A stretch of 64,000 nucleotides of DNA from Metridium senile (taxonomy: Eukaryota; Cnidaria; Anthozoa; Actiniaria; Metridiidae): assembly GCA_949775045.1 (NCBI GenBank), contig OX459098.1:19000281-19064280 (forward strand). Direction: 5' to 3'. The position numbers and the translations under genes were made by a program. Shown here one piece after another: positions 12,801-24,490 of this stretch. How positions within the stretch are numbered: the first letter of the stretch is position 1; each line of letters starts with the position of its first letter. The notes under the pieces are model-generated. The model was not told where the DNA came from. It searched no databases and was given only the letters and a program-made list of their open reading frames with translations.

Positions 12801-15800
12801 CTGTGTTGTTCTAGAATATAACTAGTCTTAGATTTGTTTATCATCAAAATCACGTGCAGTAATATAAATTTATTTTGATCACCCTACCCCCTGAAGGGAA
12901 CCACCATCCCACGCATTTGTACTAGTATCTTTTGGACGTCTCTATATTTAGCGCCTAAGGGTAACTGGTAACAAAACGAGCTAAGATAACAGATTACTCA
13001 CAGGATCCAATTAAGAGCGAGAACAATCCGAACACGCGAGCTCACTTCAGTGCGGCATTAGAGGGCCTTGTGAGCCGGGACGAGTTTTTCAGTGCTGCGA
13101 TTTTGATCATTATCGAGAGAGTAGGAGAAGAAACTTGTGATGATCTTTTGAGACATCAAGCTGAATTGAATTAACGAGTATTCTTTTAGATGCACAAGAC
13201 GACACTTCTACTGTTAGTTTTAATTTTGAATCGCCGCACAGATTATTCTTGTGAATGCATGGGCGTTAGAACTGACCCCGCGCGCACAATTCTTCAATTA
13301 AAATATTCAAGTAGTTTTCGTAAATAAATATATTCAATGATCATAATAATCATATTGGTATGGAATTTGAATATAACTTAACTTACATTTTGAAATTATG
13401 TTTTTATGAGTTTGAATGTGAAATACAAAATGCGCTTTACAATTTGTCTCATTTTTGGACCGATTTTGTAGCTGTTTGTTATATATAACACTAGTAACTG
13501 AGACAAAATACTGTGCTTTAGCTAGGTCACAGTTATGTATAAATAGATATAACCCGGGTGTAGTAGTGACCTGATACTGTAGATATCCCCTTACCGAAAA
13601 ACGCTGATGATGTAGCACGTTTTGTAAAAGGTGACAAGGTCGTAAAAAGTAACGTGCTCGTGTGCATGTACATATGAATGTGTAGCCGGTAGAATGTTAT
13701 TAGTAACAACAGAGTAATCAAGTTAGCTTTACATTAAATATCATGAGGGATTAACGAAGAGACAGACTTTAACGAATGCCTGAATTAGAACTCACAAGAA
13801 AAAAATAGTATCTTTTCAAACAAGTTGAAACGTAACACCGAAAAGGTTCAAATTAATTAAGTTTACACGCGACTGTTTGTTCAAATAATGTTTTAAACAC
13901 AAATATTTTCTAATGGTACAAATATAAATTGTCACATATTTATCGGTATAAACGTGCGTTTCGTTTCTAATCCCTGCTGCAGATTGCGTGCGAAGAGTTA
14001 CAAACTTAGTCACGCAACTGTTACAATATTTACATCAAGTCACGCAACGTGATACAATAAACAGTTTTGTTCCAACTTTGTACAAAAAAAAAACCTTTTA
14101 AAACAATCTTAATGAACAGGAGAAAAATAGAATCCAGAAAATCGAATGAAAATTAGGATATTGCTATGGTTCTTTCAGTGTAATTTTTGAATACTAAAGT
14201 TGAATTGAAAATCTTATCAAGACATCATACAAAGAACAAAATTTTTCTGAGGTAATTGGTTTTTCAACCTGACTGAACGGAACCAACGTTGCCTCTAGCA
14301 AAATAAAATACGTCAAACTACATAACTTCGTTAAATCGTCGAAATACTTTGAGTTTTTGATGCGCTTCGATTTGCATGAGAAACAATGCCTACGTAAGAA
14401 ATCGACTATGTTTTCCGCAACGGTGGCTGATTTTGTACATCTGAAAATGTTTGAAATTCCTGACTAAATAACACATTTTATCGGTAATTGGATTGGGGAT
14501 GATATATGCCGTTGATATTGACACTTTGAAGTGGATTTGGTAATCGTAGCATATCAAATAGCAACAGGAACATTAGCATATTGATTGGGATATTTTTAAT
14601 CCACGAGCGTCACGAAACAGCTATATAAAGTTTACATATTTTGTTGGATAAACACTGAGGTAAGACACTTATATCCTAATCACAACAGTACACAAATAAC
14701 TTTGTATTACTTCGTGATATTGACAATGGAATTTGCAAGAAGAAAAGGTAATATCTTTCCCTTTTTGAGATTGAAATTTTCTCATTTAATCGATGCAAAA
14801 ACTGATGTGTAGTTAACCTCAATTCAGCCTTAAGGTTTTCACTAAACCAACAATAATTAGTATAGCGGCATTTTGAGGAATGAAAATCCTGCTTCTTCGA
14901 TTCGGGATCTTAGATATTTTATGTAATTGATGAAGCAGTTGGAACAGAAACTTCAGTGATTGAGTGTATGCAACATGTATTTTTTTGAATAACACGCGAC
15001 CTAAAAATCCTTGCCTATTTAAACGAGCTAAATTCGGCGTATATCCAGAAAGATGCATAGCATATAAAGGTCTTAGAAGGGCAGAGTATTTACTCCTTGC
15101 TAGTTATATTTTTTTAATAATCATCCGTGCTATATTAATAAATCATTTAGATTGTCAATATTTGTACCTCGATGTGTAATAGTAAAAGAGTCATGCGGTG
15201 AAATTAAGTATGAAAATGAACTGCTGCAACTTGACTTGAATACACGTACACAAGCTTTAAAAGTGACACGAACAGGTTAAAGTTTACCATCTAGTAAGTC
15301 TCAATTATCGCTATTATTACTTTGTTTGTTTAATGATGATTTTATTTGACCATGCAGATGTTTCTTTAGCAATAAAAAATACATCGCTTAATATTCATAC
15401 TTCCAATAAATTTTCAATGCATGTATAACTTTGAATGGCTTTTTGAAGTTTTCTTTTTTTACTTGGAGTTGGAAACTTGATATGATTGATATCCTAAAAG
15501 TTGTTGTTTTTTTCGCTGAGAAATTTAGAAAAACAGATCTTAATGGAAATAATTAATTATTAAACCGTTACACGGATTTGCATGTTATGTTTTGACTTGA
15601 AGACTGAACTGTGTGATTATCATATGAAACAAATCTCATATTGTGTTAAGCCACAGACTGTGACAACATGCACAAACTCAACAACACTCTATACGTGAAC
15701 GCATCAAGAAGACTGCAAACTCACGACAAAAATTTACTGGCGTGACAAAACTGCATAGTCAGTTGTAACGTGTACTACTTGCAACAAAAAACTAAAAGTT

Positions 15801-16683
15801 TCTCTTTCTCTCTCTTTCCTCAGATTTAACCATGGAAAACAACTACGAAAACAAATGGAAACGACAGCATTCCGAAGATGACGATCACATGACAAACGGA
15901 GTTGACCGAACATCTCCCGACAGTAAACGAATGCGAACGAAAAGTATCGATCTTCCATTCGGACACCCAGACGAGATTCGCGTGAAGGATCATGCGAGAT
16001 ACATGAATATCTTAATGCGTCTGTTTCCCGAGCAGAAAAAGAATGTCCTGGAACTAATACTAAAAGGTTGTGGAGGGGACCTGGTACAGACTATCGAATG
16101 TGTGTTACCTAGTCATGAGGAAGCCCGGGTACGAGGCAGTATGGTCTTTCCCGGCCTACAACATCTCCTCCCACCACCACACGTGGCGCTAAGAAACGGT
16201 ATGTCCGCGTTCAGTCCATTTCCCCAAGGACCAAGGCCTAGTTTTCAGCTAAGTCCAACAGAGATCACCTCTCCTCAACCCTGCGCTGGTCCGAAATGTC
16301 CTTCTTGCATCTACTACCCAGGAATAGGCCCTGTACATATTCCTATTAGTCCAACCCACGTGAGAAATCTTTCACCTCGTTCACCTCGCAACATTGAGCT
16401 GCCTATTAGAAGAATATCGATGTCATCAGATGACAGACCACCATCAACAGAGCAAAAAGTTCCCCTTGCCTCCCTTACTAAGGAATCTACCATGTCACCT
16501 GAAGAGCTAAGAGATTGTCAGAGAATACGTTCCGCTACAGATGCACTCATATCCATGAGCGCAGGCCCAGTCCACTCGGTAGAGCGAAGTTCTGTTATCA
16601 GGGACAACTCTTCAACCGAAGGGGGTTCCCCAAGGAACTCCCCACGACACAGCTCAACGAGATCAACGTCTCCTAGTTGTTGA
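9828..16683 (+). CDS. DMRT: DMRT transcription factor with DM and DMA domains (DMRT4/5-like)
   Basis: Two coding exons: 9828-10269 and 15824-16683. Exon 1 follows an acceptor (AG 9811-9812), starts at ATG 9828 and ends at donor GAG|GTAGGT. It leaves one base, and exon 2 (after TCTCTCTTTCCTCAG) starts in the matching phase, giving 433 aa. Residues ~27-80 are a DM domain, the intertwined zinc module that binds the DNA minor groove; C30, C33, H36, H45, C49, C54, C56 and C59 are all present, followed by the basic recognition helix [15 protein letters not shown]. Residues ~208-245 form a DMA motif ([20 protein letters not shown], then [12 protein letters not shown]), typical of DMRT3/4/5-type proteins. 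The C-terminal third is Ser/Pro-rich and probably disordered. The 5.55 kb intron holds a possible alternative promoter. In this family such proteins act in sexual development and neural patterning; its role here is not shown by sequence. Confidence 0.9.
10270..15823 (+). other. DMRT intron, 5.55 kb
   Basis: AT-rich with scattered short open frames and no recognised domain. No clear inverted-repeat element was seen. The only candidate functional site is the possible alternative first exon at 14621-14747. Confidence 0.6.
14621..14747 (+). promoter_or_regulatory. Possible intronic DMRT promoter and alternative first exon
   Basis: A TATA-type box (CTATATAAAG, 14621-14630) is followed ~95 bp later by ACAATGG (ATG 14726-14728), six further codons and one base, and then donor AAAAG|GTAATA at 14748. 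The leftover single base matches the phase of the exon at 15824, so splicing would give a protein with the DMA motif but no DM domain. The phase match alone has a one-in-three chance. Confidence 0.3.
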
Positions 16684-16705
16684 ACTACTCGAACAATTCC
16701 TCAGT

Positions 16706-16930
16706 GTGATGCTGAAACCTGGAAGGGATCCTAGATATCGAGGAAAGACAGCAATCCCAAATACACTTCCAGTAGAGTGGAAAAGATATTATGAATCTGC
16801 AGTTATCTCACAGACAGCAATTCCAAATACCCTTCCAGTAGAGTGGAAAAGGTATCGAGAATCAGCAGTTATCTCACGCCTCTCAGATATTTGGAAGAAA
16901 AGTCGAGATAGATCTTCATACATCTAAAGT
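16706..16930 (+). repeat. 66 bp in-frame tandem duplication after the DMRT stop
   Basis: Two 66 bp units begin at 16747 and 16813. They lie in an open frame of 73 codons that is offset from the DMRT frame and begins just after TTCCTCAG (AG at 16703-16704). Both units encode TAIPNTLPVEWKRY...ESAVIS. The changes between them are mostly silent third-position changes, with one codon swapped (TAT to CGA). It may be 3' UTR or an alternative terminal exon; no family was recognised. Confidence 0.6.
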
Positions 16931-17821
16931 AGATGAAGAAGGAAGAAAAGAATAGCCTGTAGAATGAACAGCACATTCGGTATACTAATGTGATCTGTAT
17001 AGAGCGGTGTCGTTTGCACTTAATCGTGATAGAAATAAGGACAATCCTTCACACTTCAAGTATTACTAAATGCAAAACGTATAGAAGGAAAATGACTTAA
17101 TTTGAAGTAGAAATGACAGCAGTTTTGGGCTGCTAACAATAGCTTACATTGTACTACTGAGTTACAATCAAGCCAAGGATACTGATAACACTATCAATGG
17201 TGGTATATCATAGAATGGAATTAGTATAGAGACTAGCTATAGATTTACCATTGAACCATGCAGTTACAGCGCGACGATATAAAGATCACCGAGGGCTACA
17301 CACTCTGTGTATTTTAATTTGTAGATAGTTTTATTCAAATGATAAATAATTTCAATACGTGTTTGTATAGTTACTTTCTGCTGGAACAGAAAACGGTACT
17401 CAAATATATATATTTCAAAAACAGAAACCATTGCTTAAAAACAAACTAAAAGAAACACATTTTCAAATGCATGACAACTGAGTAACTTCGATCAGATTCA
17501 ATCAGGCAATGGGTCATATGTTTCAAAAACAGAAAACATTGCTTGAAAACCAACTAAAAGACACTCATTTTCAACTGACAACTGAGGAACTTCGATCAAG
17601 TTCAACTCAGGCAATGGGACAAAAAGACGTTTTACACTCAACAACATTGTTAGCATTTTGATACAATTATCTTATATATCTTAATTAGATATTCACTAAG
17701 AACTAACCTATATTGTACCTTATATATTTGTATGTTTTAATACCTTTAATCTTTTTTAAGAGACTTACGAAATGGTATAACAAATAAGGGAATTGTATCA
17801 GCTTTTGTATAAGCTGAGATC
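16931..17821. other. DMRT 3' flank, no gene seen
   Basis: Probably 3' UTR and intergenic sequence. A diverged direct repeat is visible: TTTCAAAAACAGAAACCATTGCTTAAAAAC-like sequence near 17414 and again near 17520. Confidence 0.45.
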
Positions 17822-17970
17822 AATAGAGTACAAACACTAAAAGTGTGCAATACTTTGTATTATTTACCACTAAATAGTGTTGATTAAACAATAGAGAACA
17901 AAAGAATTTGCATAATTTAGCAGTATTTAGTGGTATTTATGTTGCACACTTTTAGTGTTTGTACTCTATT
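17822..17970. mobile_element. 149 bp palindromic MITE, copy 1
   Basis: The ends are a perfect 29 bp inverted repeat beginning AATAGAGTACAAACACTAAA. The inner part also folds (TACCACTAAATAGTG against GTATTTAGTGGTA). A second copy of the same family lies at 39287-39430. Confidence 0.88.
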
Positions 17971-19013
17971 ATTATTTTTCACTTGAATTTATTTTACATC
18001 AAACAACTACTGAATTTATCATAACTTGAAAGAAGGTGTTCAGCAGCTCTGCATGACGTTCTTAGAAACTCGTTACCTTCCTTGTTTGTTTACCCATTTC
18101 AGATCACGTGATGCAACACTTTGGAGTTGATTCTTTCACATGTAAATGTTATAGCATGTACATCATAAAAGAACAATTCTCAAGGAAATGACACGTGGTC
18201 TGAAATGGTCAATTTGCACTCTGTTAACAATGATTTGCATACGGAGGTAGCCAGAGAGATCTATTGTCACGATTCTTTGCACACCTGTTGGGAGAATCAT
18301 AGCGCGCACAAACAGCTAGACTAAATCGTTTTCATTTCTTTGTCCGAAACGTCAGTAAGACTAACATTCAATTAATACAAAATCAGACCAAAAATGAATA
18401 CTTCAAATTGCTAAAAATATCAAATTAAAACTGAATGCGTTAAAAAATAATTGGCATAGGAAATCTTTACAATGTGCATCTTGTATAGAACATCCTCTTT
18501 GGAGTTACGTTAATGGTCACGTGATTAATCACATGATTTTGACTTGTTCACTTTTTTAACTATAACATATAAACTTTAAAAATTAACCAATAAGAGTTCT
18601 GTAACATTTAGACACGCTAATGTACATAGTATAAGCCAATTGTTAATAATAAAATATTAGAATATATTTTAAACGTGATCATATTGTTTCTATTTTTGTC
18701 GAACGTCAATTCATATATGTTGATTAAGATGGCAATGAGCGAATTCCTAAAATGTTCACTTCTTCCTCAAATTAATAAAGCTTCCTTTTCTTCAAAGTCA
18801 TCAAAATCGACATCGAATTTGCAAGGGCCCATCTTTTAGGCCGCAGAATTTGAGTTGGAATTTCAGAAAAAAAAGGACGGATCGAAGGAGATGAGAAATA
18901 CGAAAAATGAATGCAAAAATATAAAGGAAGGGGGAAACGGTAGAATAATTGGCCAAAAAGAAAACGATAAGCCGATCATTTTCACCCCAAAACAGCCGTC
19001 CAATTCTTCGCTA
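17971..19013. other. Intergenic, no gene recognised
   Basis: AT-rich sequence with no convincing coding exon, RNA gene or element ends. Confidence 0.45.
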
Positions 19014-19299
19014 TATACACCCTTTTCGAGAAACTTTGTCACCCGTGTTAGTGAAAAGCCTATACAAGCTAGTAGTGCAGAGGACTATGGTTAACCTAGT
19101 AAAGAAGACAGGGATTTCATCGCTACATGCACTTGTCAATGTATTATTGAGAAATGACTATTTTATCTTAATCGACAGCAAGAAATTAAGGTGTGCCGAA
19201 TGCACATTCATAGTTTCTGAAATGAACCATGGTACTTTGCACCACTAGCTTGTAGACTTTTCACAGGTGCCGACAAACTTTCTCGGAAAAGGGTGTACT
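19014..19299. mobile_element. MITE with ACACCCTTT ends, copy 1
   Basis: The left arm (TACACCCTTTTCGAGAAACT, then GTGAAAAGCC and CAAGCTAGTAGTGCA) is mirrored by the right arm (TGCACCACTAGCTTG, GACTTTTCAC, AGTTT-like sequence, AAAAGGGTGTA). Length is about 286 bp. A related copy is at 46525-46803. Confidence 0.8.
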
Positions 19300-19617
19300 G
19301 ATAAGTCGGGTTAAGTTGTGGAAAAATCCAAGAGTTAGGAAACTGGGGGAAATGTGTGAGAGTCGGCGAGGGGACGTCAGGGGGAGAAAAAACTAGTCTT
19401 GGGCTCTATACCTACGATGTAACTTTAATACGCAGTAATGTGTAGAATTGTTTAAGCGTTTGCTTGAATACATTGTTTCTAGCACGAGAGAGAGAGCATA
19501 GTTCTCACGTAGACCTAGAGGGAGGATGCATGTAAACAACAAGCCCGGCTTCGCTATCTGGTTATTAACTCACATTACAAAAAGACGACTAATCATCTAT
19601 ATTTGTAGTAAGATAAG

Positions 19618-19658
19618 AGGGTGGCATGGGTGGCATGGGTGGCATGGGTGGCATGGGT
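19618..19658. repeat. 9 bp minisatellite GGGTGGCAT
   Basis: Four units of GGGTGGCAT run directly into GGGTGGC, the first bases of the SINE head, so the array appears to have grown from the 5' end of the SINE. Confidence 0.85.
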
Positions 19659-19830
19659 GGCTTAGCGGTGAGAGCGCTGCCCTCTCACCGCTGTGGTCCA
19701 GGTTCGCGTCCCGGCTCTGGCATGGATTATATGTGAGTTGAGTTTGTTTAATGTCTTCTTCTCTCCTATGCCACGAGGGTTTGTCTCCGGGGTTATCCGG
19801 TTTTGCTCCCTCAGCAAAAATGAACATCGG
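19655..19830 (+). mobile_element. tRNA-derived SINE
   Basis: The head has an A-box-like TGGCTTAGCGGTGAGAG (19659-19675) and a B-box GGTTCGCGTCC (19701-19711) at normal tRNA spacing. A SINE body follows with TTTGTCTCCGGGGTTATCCG and GTTTTGCTCCCTC. It is not called a functional tRNA: the acceptor stem does not pair and there is no usable anticodon arm. Confidence 0.7.
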
Positions 19831-20290
19831 TGAGCGGAGTTATGTGCAAAATATTAAACGCATGGGTGTATATTGTATAACACATATTTGTATAATTAGC
19901 CAATCAAACACCTCGTCTATCGCTCGTTTCCAGGGCCTGCAGTCGGGTTATACAAATATGTTATTTGGTGTGCACGATATTTTCTTTCAGTTTCCCTCGA
20001 TATCTTAATTTGTCATGTATTATTTGTTGTGCCTTTAAAATTTCAAGTTTAAAGCTGTGCTCGATATTTTTGGGGAAGCCCACAAAACCCCAACCCACCC
20101 CACCCCCATCAATTATCTAATGGTCGGTCTCTATAATAGAGAAATTTATAAACACTGAAGATCTTGATTTATTAACTCTGAGTCTCCCCATATCACTTGG
20201 CCTTATGCCTGGCTAGAAGAATGAGACGTTAAAACAGTCTCTCTAAATCATACCCCCACCCTCAAAAATTAAATGGTCCACCCCTTATAG

Positions 20291-20325
20291 CCTGTTAATG
20301 ACATCTGAGCGATGTCGAAACGTTG
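20291..20325 (+). ncRNA. Hammerhead-ribozyme-like motif, degenerate
   Basis: A stem GACATC / GATGTC with loop TGAGC is followed directly by GAAACG, after CCTGTTAAT. This resembles the stem II plus GAAAC part of hammerhead ribozymes found in Penelope-like retroelements. The CUGAUGA half is not intact, so self-cleavage is unlikely. Confidence 0.3.
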
Positions 20326-20684
20326 TGGAACTAGCTTAGTGTTTGTGTCACTATAAAGTGTTATCCTGAATGCATGACTGTGTTGCATCTACTCAGCCGT
20401 TTTTGCAGTGTGGAGGCTCGTACGAAGAAGTACCTGGACAACGATCGTAGGGTTTGTTGTAACTATTTTGGGCGAAGGGTCAAAAGCATAAGAAACGTTT
20501 CAAAATTATCATTCAAATAGGAGGCGTTACAGCTTTGGAAGGAATGTTTCAGTGTCGAACGAGAAGATGTGTTCACGCGAACCCGTGCCGGGCAGAGGTA
20601 TATCTGATCGCGCGCGTTCAAGTGACAAAGATCCGACCTCGCATTAGTCTCCTTTGCAGCCGCTCCTTTGTATCGTCGACGTTT

Positions 20685-20805
20685 TTTTAGTGGCAACTTG
20701 AGGTTGCTCAAATGTATATTGTTGAGATGCCATTTTGAAATAGACTCAAGGCGCTGTTATATACATTTGGAATAGGTTTAAGTGTTACTGACTAAATAGT
20801 TACTA
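20685..20805 (-). pseudogene. Remnant of secreted-peptide module (upstream part only)
   Basis: Matches the 5' flank of the peptide genes (GTGGCAACTTGAGGT, ATTGTTGAGATGCCATTTTG, AAGGCGCTGTTATATAC), which on the minus strand includes the TATATAAC box. The coding part is absent and unrelated GC-richer sequence abuts it. Confidence 0.6.
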
Positions 20806-20813
20806 GTAGAAAC

Positions 20814-22452
20814 CACAGGCAGCCCAACTATTCTATTTGAGGATTTTTTTGTAATGACAATAAAGTTATTTTTAACCGCGCGCCGAGCGCCATATTGGAA
20901 TAAATGATCATTGAGCGCGCGGATGGGATTCCTGTGGCTTTTTGCAAGCAATTTTTCGTCAAAGTCGCGCGGTGTTGAAGAGGGAGGTATTTTGACAAGG
21001 TATGAAACTCGGTCACGTGACAAATTTAGTTTCGCGCGTAGTAAATCAGCCATGGGAGAAAATTTTAATTTTTCTTTGAATATATAAACTTTACTTTGCT
21101 GTTCAAATACAGTAAAAAGTATGATCATCTCCGACCTCAGCAAAGGGGTTAAAATTAATTTATAAAAAGGGCAGCATGGAACCGAGGTGCGCCCCAGGTT
21201 GCTAGGGCAGGGACTTCCGGTTTCAGTCGGATTTTTACAATCGTGGAGCAATCGTGAAAATATCGATCGAGCAGCGGTGTTGTGAAATAAATACCACATT
21301 CACAGAAAAAGTTGGCGATTACTTTCTTGCATTTAACTCATGGATTGTTAAAATGACTTTAAATTGAAAATTACAATACAGGAGAATGTATTTTATTTCA
21401 GAAATCATGGGCTGCCGAAGGGAGAGTCGAAAAGATCGTGATTTGCACTGCATTTGCTGCTAGCTAGCTAAAATGAGTTTAGCTTAACACTCAAAACAGC
21501 TGATTCAAGTGAGCACTTGTACATGCTTTTGAAGTCACGGATGCTCTTCACTATTACGAAAACCTGGAGAAAGTTTTTCTAGTAGTTCTGGTATGTGCAG
21601 GTAATGATTGGAGTTGATGTTTTTATGTCAAAACGACTGATATTGTCTTGTACAAACCAACTTACAGCCGAGCTAAACAGTGAATTTGTGATGGCCGCTT
21701 TGCGAAGTTTTCCACGCTTGAAAAAAGCTCATCTTTATTTTGTGAACACTAGTAATACTTAGTTATAGCGGTTCCAACACTAAGAATAGAAAATATGTGT
21801 TGAAAGTGTGAAGCGTTTACAATTGTATTTTATAAGCTATATTGCCGAAAAACTTTAGCTAAAACAAAACATTTACGAATTCTATAAATACACTTTGAAT
21901 GAAAATCTCTTCACATTGTCAAATAAACTAAAGTTATAATTCAAATAAACATGGAAATACATTTCACATACTGATCTGTTTGTTCTTGTTGGTTTTAAAA
22001 GGGTACTCAGTGTAAATCCCTATGAGAAAAACAACATTTTTTGTTTTGAAAGAAAAGTTTTAACAACATTTTTTTTTTCGGCGAGTCAGTCGATTGCTTC
22101 ACGGCGAACTTTCGGCGCTCGTCGTTGAATTTCCGTGAGATTTCCGTGCCCTAGCAAGCTGGGGCGCACATCTATCCATCCACTCCATCGAGTTTCAGAC
22201 CTTGTATCAAGATACTACTTTCTTCGATATTTTTGTCGTACGTGCGATTCCGCGCGACCGAAAAATTGCTTGCAAAAAGCCACAGGAATCCCATCCGCGC
22301 GCATTCAAACAAATACACCACAGGAACCCCAACTGCGCGCTCAATGATCCTAACAAAAGATATTTATTCCAAGATGGCGCTCGGCGAGCGGTTAAAAATA
22401 ACTTTATTGTCATTACAAAAAATCCTCAGATAGAATAGTTGGGCTGCCTGTG
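20814..22452. mobile_element. 1639 bp hAT-like non-autonomous DNA transposon
   Basis: The termini are CACAGGCAGCCCAACTATTC and its complement, inside inverted arms of roughly 300 bp broken by indels. The element is flanked by the 8 bp direct repeat GTAGAAAC (20806-20813 and 22453-22460). A paralogous segment at about 25725-25760 carries the same flanks without the insertion, which fixes both ends. No long open frame is present; the 173-codon minus-strand frame across the left arm shows no recognisable domain. The superfamily call rests on 8 bp duplication size and TIR style. Confidence 0.85.
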
Positions 22453-22682
22453 GTAGAAACCATTAATTAGTTTAATAATAACTATGTTCAATATTTGTTT
22501 GCACGCAGACATCTAGTTAAAAATTGAAGATTACGTTTCTTCTGCGTTATGATTTATTATGAATTAATACCAAGCTTTCTGCCATCTTGGCCACCATCAG
22601 GGTGGTAGTACAATATGTTTGAATTAACGTAGTTAACAATAAGCGCGCGCACACAGAAACAATCCTAGAGAAAAATACAATA
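22453..22682. repeat. Duplicated peptide-module flank, copy 1
   Basis: Nearly identical to 25733-25970 (CCATTAATTAGTTTAATAAT, CAATATTTGTTTGCACGCAG, CCAAGCTTTCTGCCATCTTG, AATAAGCGCGCGCACACAG). Confidence 0.85.
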
Positions 22683-23136
22683 CAACAGTGCGAGGTAGTA
22701 TAAATTGAATAGAGCGCGCGGAAGTTAAGGACAAAAATAACAACAATTAATAAAAATAGAAAGAAAAATAGAGAAAGAAAGGATTATTTTTCTATTTTTT
22801 CTATTTTTTTTACGGTATCTTCAATTTTTAAATATCTATGTTGTTTTGATGTATTGCATGGTTTTACCGAGTGTATAGTTATTTCGCTCTAAATCTTTTA
22901 CTACACCGTTCAATTCAATCTTCATCATGCATGTTTGCTCCGCTTTTTATGATTAGAATTCTTGATGATCTATTTCTAGAGAGAAACCTTATTGTTGACA
23001 AAAAAGCATATGTGGTATTTTCAATGTAAGTTTTTCTGTTCTCATTTTTTATACAAAAAGAGATCATTCATCACTTAATTTCAAATAGAAACTACCGAGT
23101 AAACTAGTATAGGCTGCGTCGGTGTTTGAAATAAAT

Positions 23137-23239
23137 GATAGGTAATATAATGAAATTTGTAACACCGTAAAAAAAGCTCAGTAAAGTTAAGTCAACATTT
23201 TTTGCGGTGTTGCAAATTAATTTCATTATATTACCTATC
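23137..23239. repeat. Palindromic element GATAGGTAATATAATG
   Basis: The left arm GATAGGTAATATAATGAAAT followed by TTGTAACACCG is mirrored by CGGTGTTGCAAATTAATTTCATTATATTACCTATC-type sequence. A single left arm recurs at ~62230-62275. Confidence 0.75.
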
Positions 23240-23376
23240 AGTTAAAGTTTATCTTATCTTACATGTATTGTTTCCCTGCCTTTCTGAATAACTCGTTATA
23301 TTAATATTTAGCCAAATTATTTCTTTGACTAATAAACACAACATTAAAGAGAGTAATATTTAATTATGGTATATGT

Positions 23377-23940
23377 ATTAGCCAATCAAACATCTCGTAT
23401 CACTCGTTTTCAAGGACGGCAGTCTGGCTGTACAAATATGTGGACGAGCAGGAGACTAGGGGAGAGTTTTATTTCAATCAGAGAAGGTGTAATTGCATTC
23501 AAACTGAAAACAAAAATACTTTTAGAGAAAATAGATAAAGATTAGAACATTAGAAAATCAAAAAAATAATAATAATTAAATTAAATTAAATAAAAAAAAA
23601 AAAGAAATTAAAGCAGTGTTTTGTTTTTTTTTCCTTGGCTCGAACTCGCGACAGTTCGTTAAATATTGCGATGTTGGCAATTTTTGATAAAAATAGAAAT
23701 AAACGAAAAAGGGGGGAAATAAGACAATTCCTCCGAGACATTCTATGAAGCTGAAATACCGAATCGGTTTACGTAAAGGATGAAGATTTCGTATCGCTCG
23801 TTTCTAGGGACTTCGGTCTGGTTATACAAAAATGTTATTTGCTGCAGGATATCAGTTTTGTTTTGTTGTGCACGATATGTTTGTTTAAGGTTAAAGCTGT
23901 TCTCGATATTCTTATGTGGAATCCTGCAATCCCCTGACTA
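23377..23940. repeat. Dispersed repeat AGCCAATCAAACATCTCG ... TGGAATCC
   Basis: Shares AGCCAATCAAACATCTCGTA, CTCGTTT(C/T)CA(G/A)GGAC, GTCTGG and TACAAATATG, and later TGCACGATATGTTT and AAGGTTAAAGCTGT, with copies near 19900, 46490, 52265, 52735, 56575, 57140, 59157 and 62415. The segment 23428-23800 also matches 62417-62780. It has no coding capacity. Confidence 0.65.
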
Positions 23941-24116
23941 GAAGATTTGAGACTCCAAAACAGTGATTTATTTATTCTAAAGCAGGGGAAATAAAAATTG
24001 GAAGAAGTACGGAGAAAAACAATATGACTATTAGTATGAAGAGAAAAAGAAGTTCGCCATGCCTTGTTGTAGATAAATAGGAGAAAGAGACTTAATAATG
24101 CATTAAGTTTTAATGA

Positions 24117-24165
24117 AATTATCCAAACGTTTCGCCCTTGCAGGCTTATTCAGTGGATTAACAAC
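24117..24165 (-). ncRNA. Hammerhead-like motif, Penelope-type
   Basis: Minus strand reads CACTGAATAAGCCTGCAAGG followed by GCGAAACGTTT: CUGA, a GCCU/GGGC stem and GAAAC in hammerhead order, but with AUAA in place of the conserved UGA. The paralogous site at 57425-57460 reads CACTGAAGAAGCCTGGAAGG. Confidence 0.4.
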
Positions 24166-24423
24166 GCGGTTGGTAAAGGGCTCAATAATTGAATAATATA
24201 CGAAATTAGCTAAACAATGAGTAAGAGTTATGGTCCTTGAATCTAATAGTATATTCTTATGAAAGCGTTTTTAATACTATACGGATATCGATTCTTCCAA
24301 AAATGTCGTAGCAAATTCTCTTCTTGTATGACGTTATTGTCTTGAAGCCATCCCGGCATATCGTTTGGCATACAACTGTCTAAGAAATAACAAAACACAG
24401 CAATTTAAGGATTAGTAAAAATA

Positions 24424-24490
24424 CAGTAAAAACCCGCATATAAGAACCACTATTTTTCGAGGTTAGGCTAAAGTTGTTCTTATATAATAA
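24424..24490. mobile_element. Truncated pogo-like MITE end
   Basis: Begins CAGTAAAAACCCGCATATAA after TA and matches the left ~65 bp of the complete element at 57640-58035. The rest is deleted. It lies at the same place in the peptide-gene intron as the complete copy. Confidence 0.75.

Noticed and set aside
19655..19725. Functional tRNA gene
   Set aside because: A and B boxes are good but the acceptor stem does not pair and the sequence continues into a SINE body.
20778..21299. 173-codon minus-strand open frame as a gene
   Set aside because: It spans the left arm of the hAT-like element and its flank, with no domain and no conservation in the right arm.
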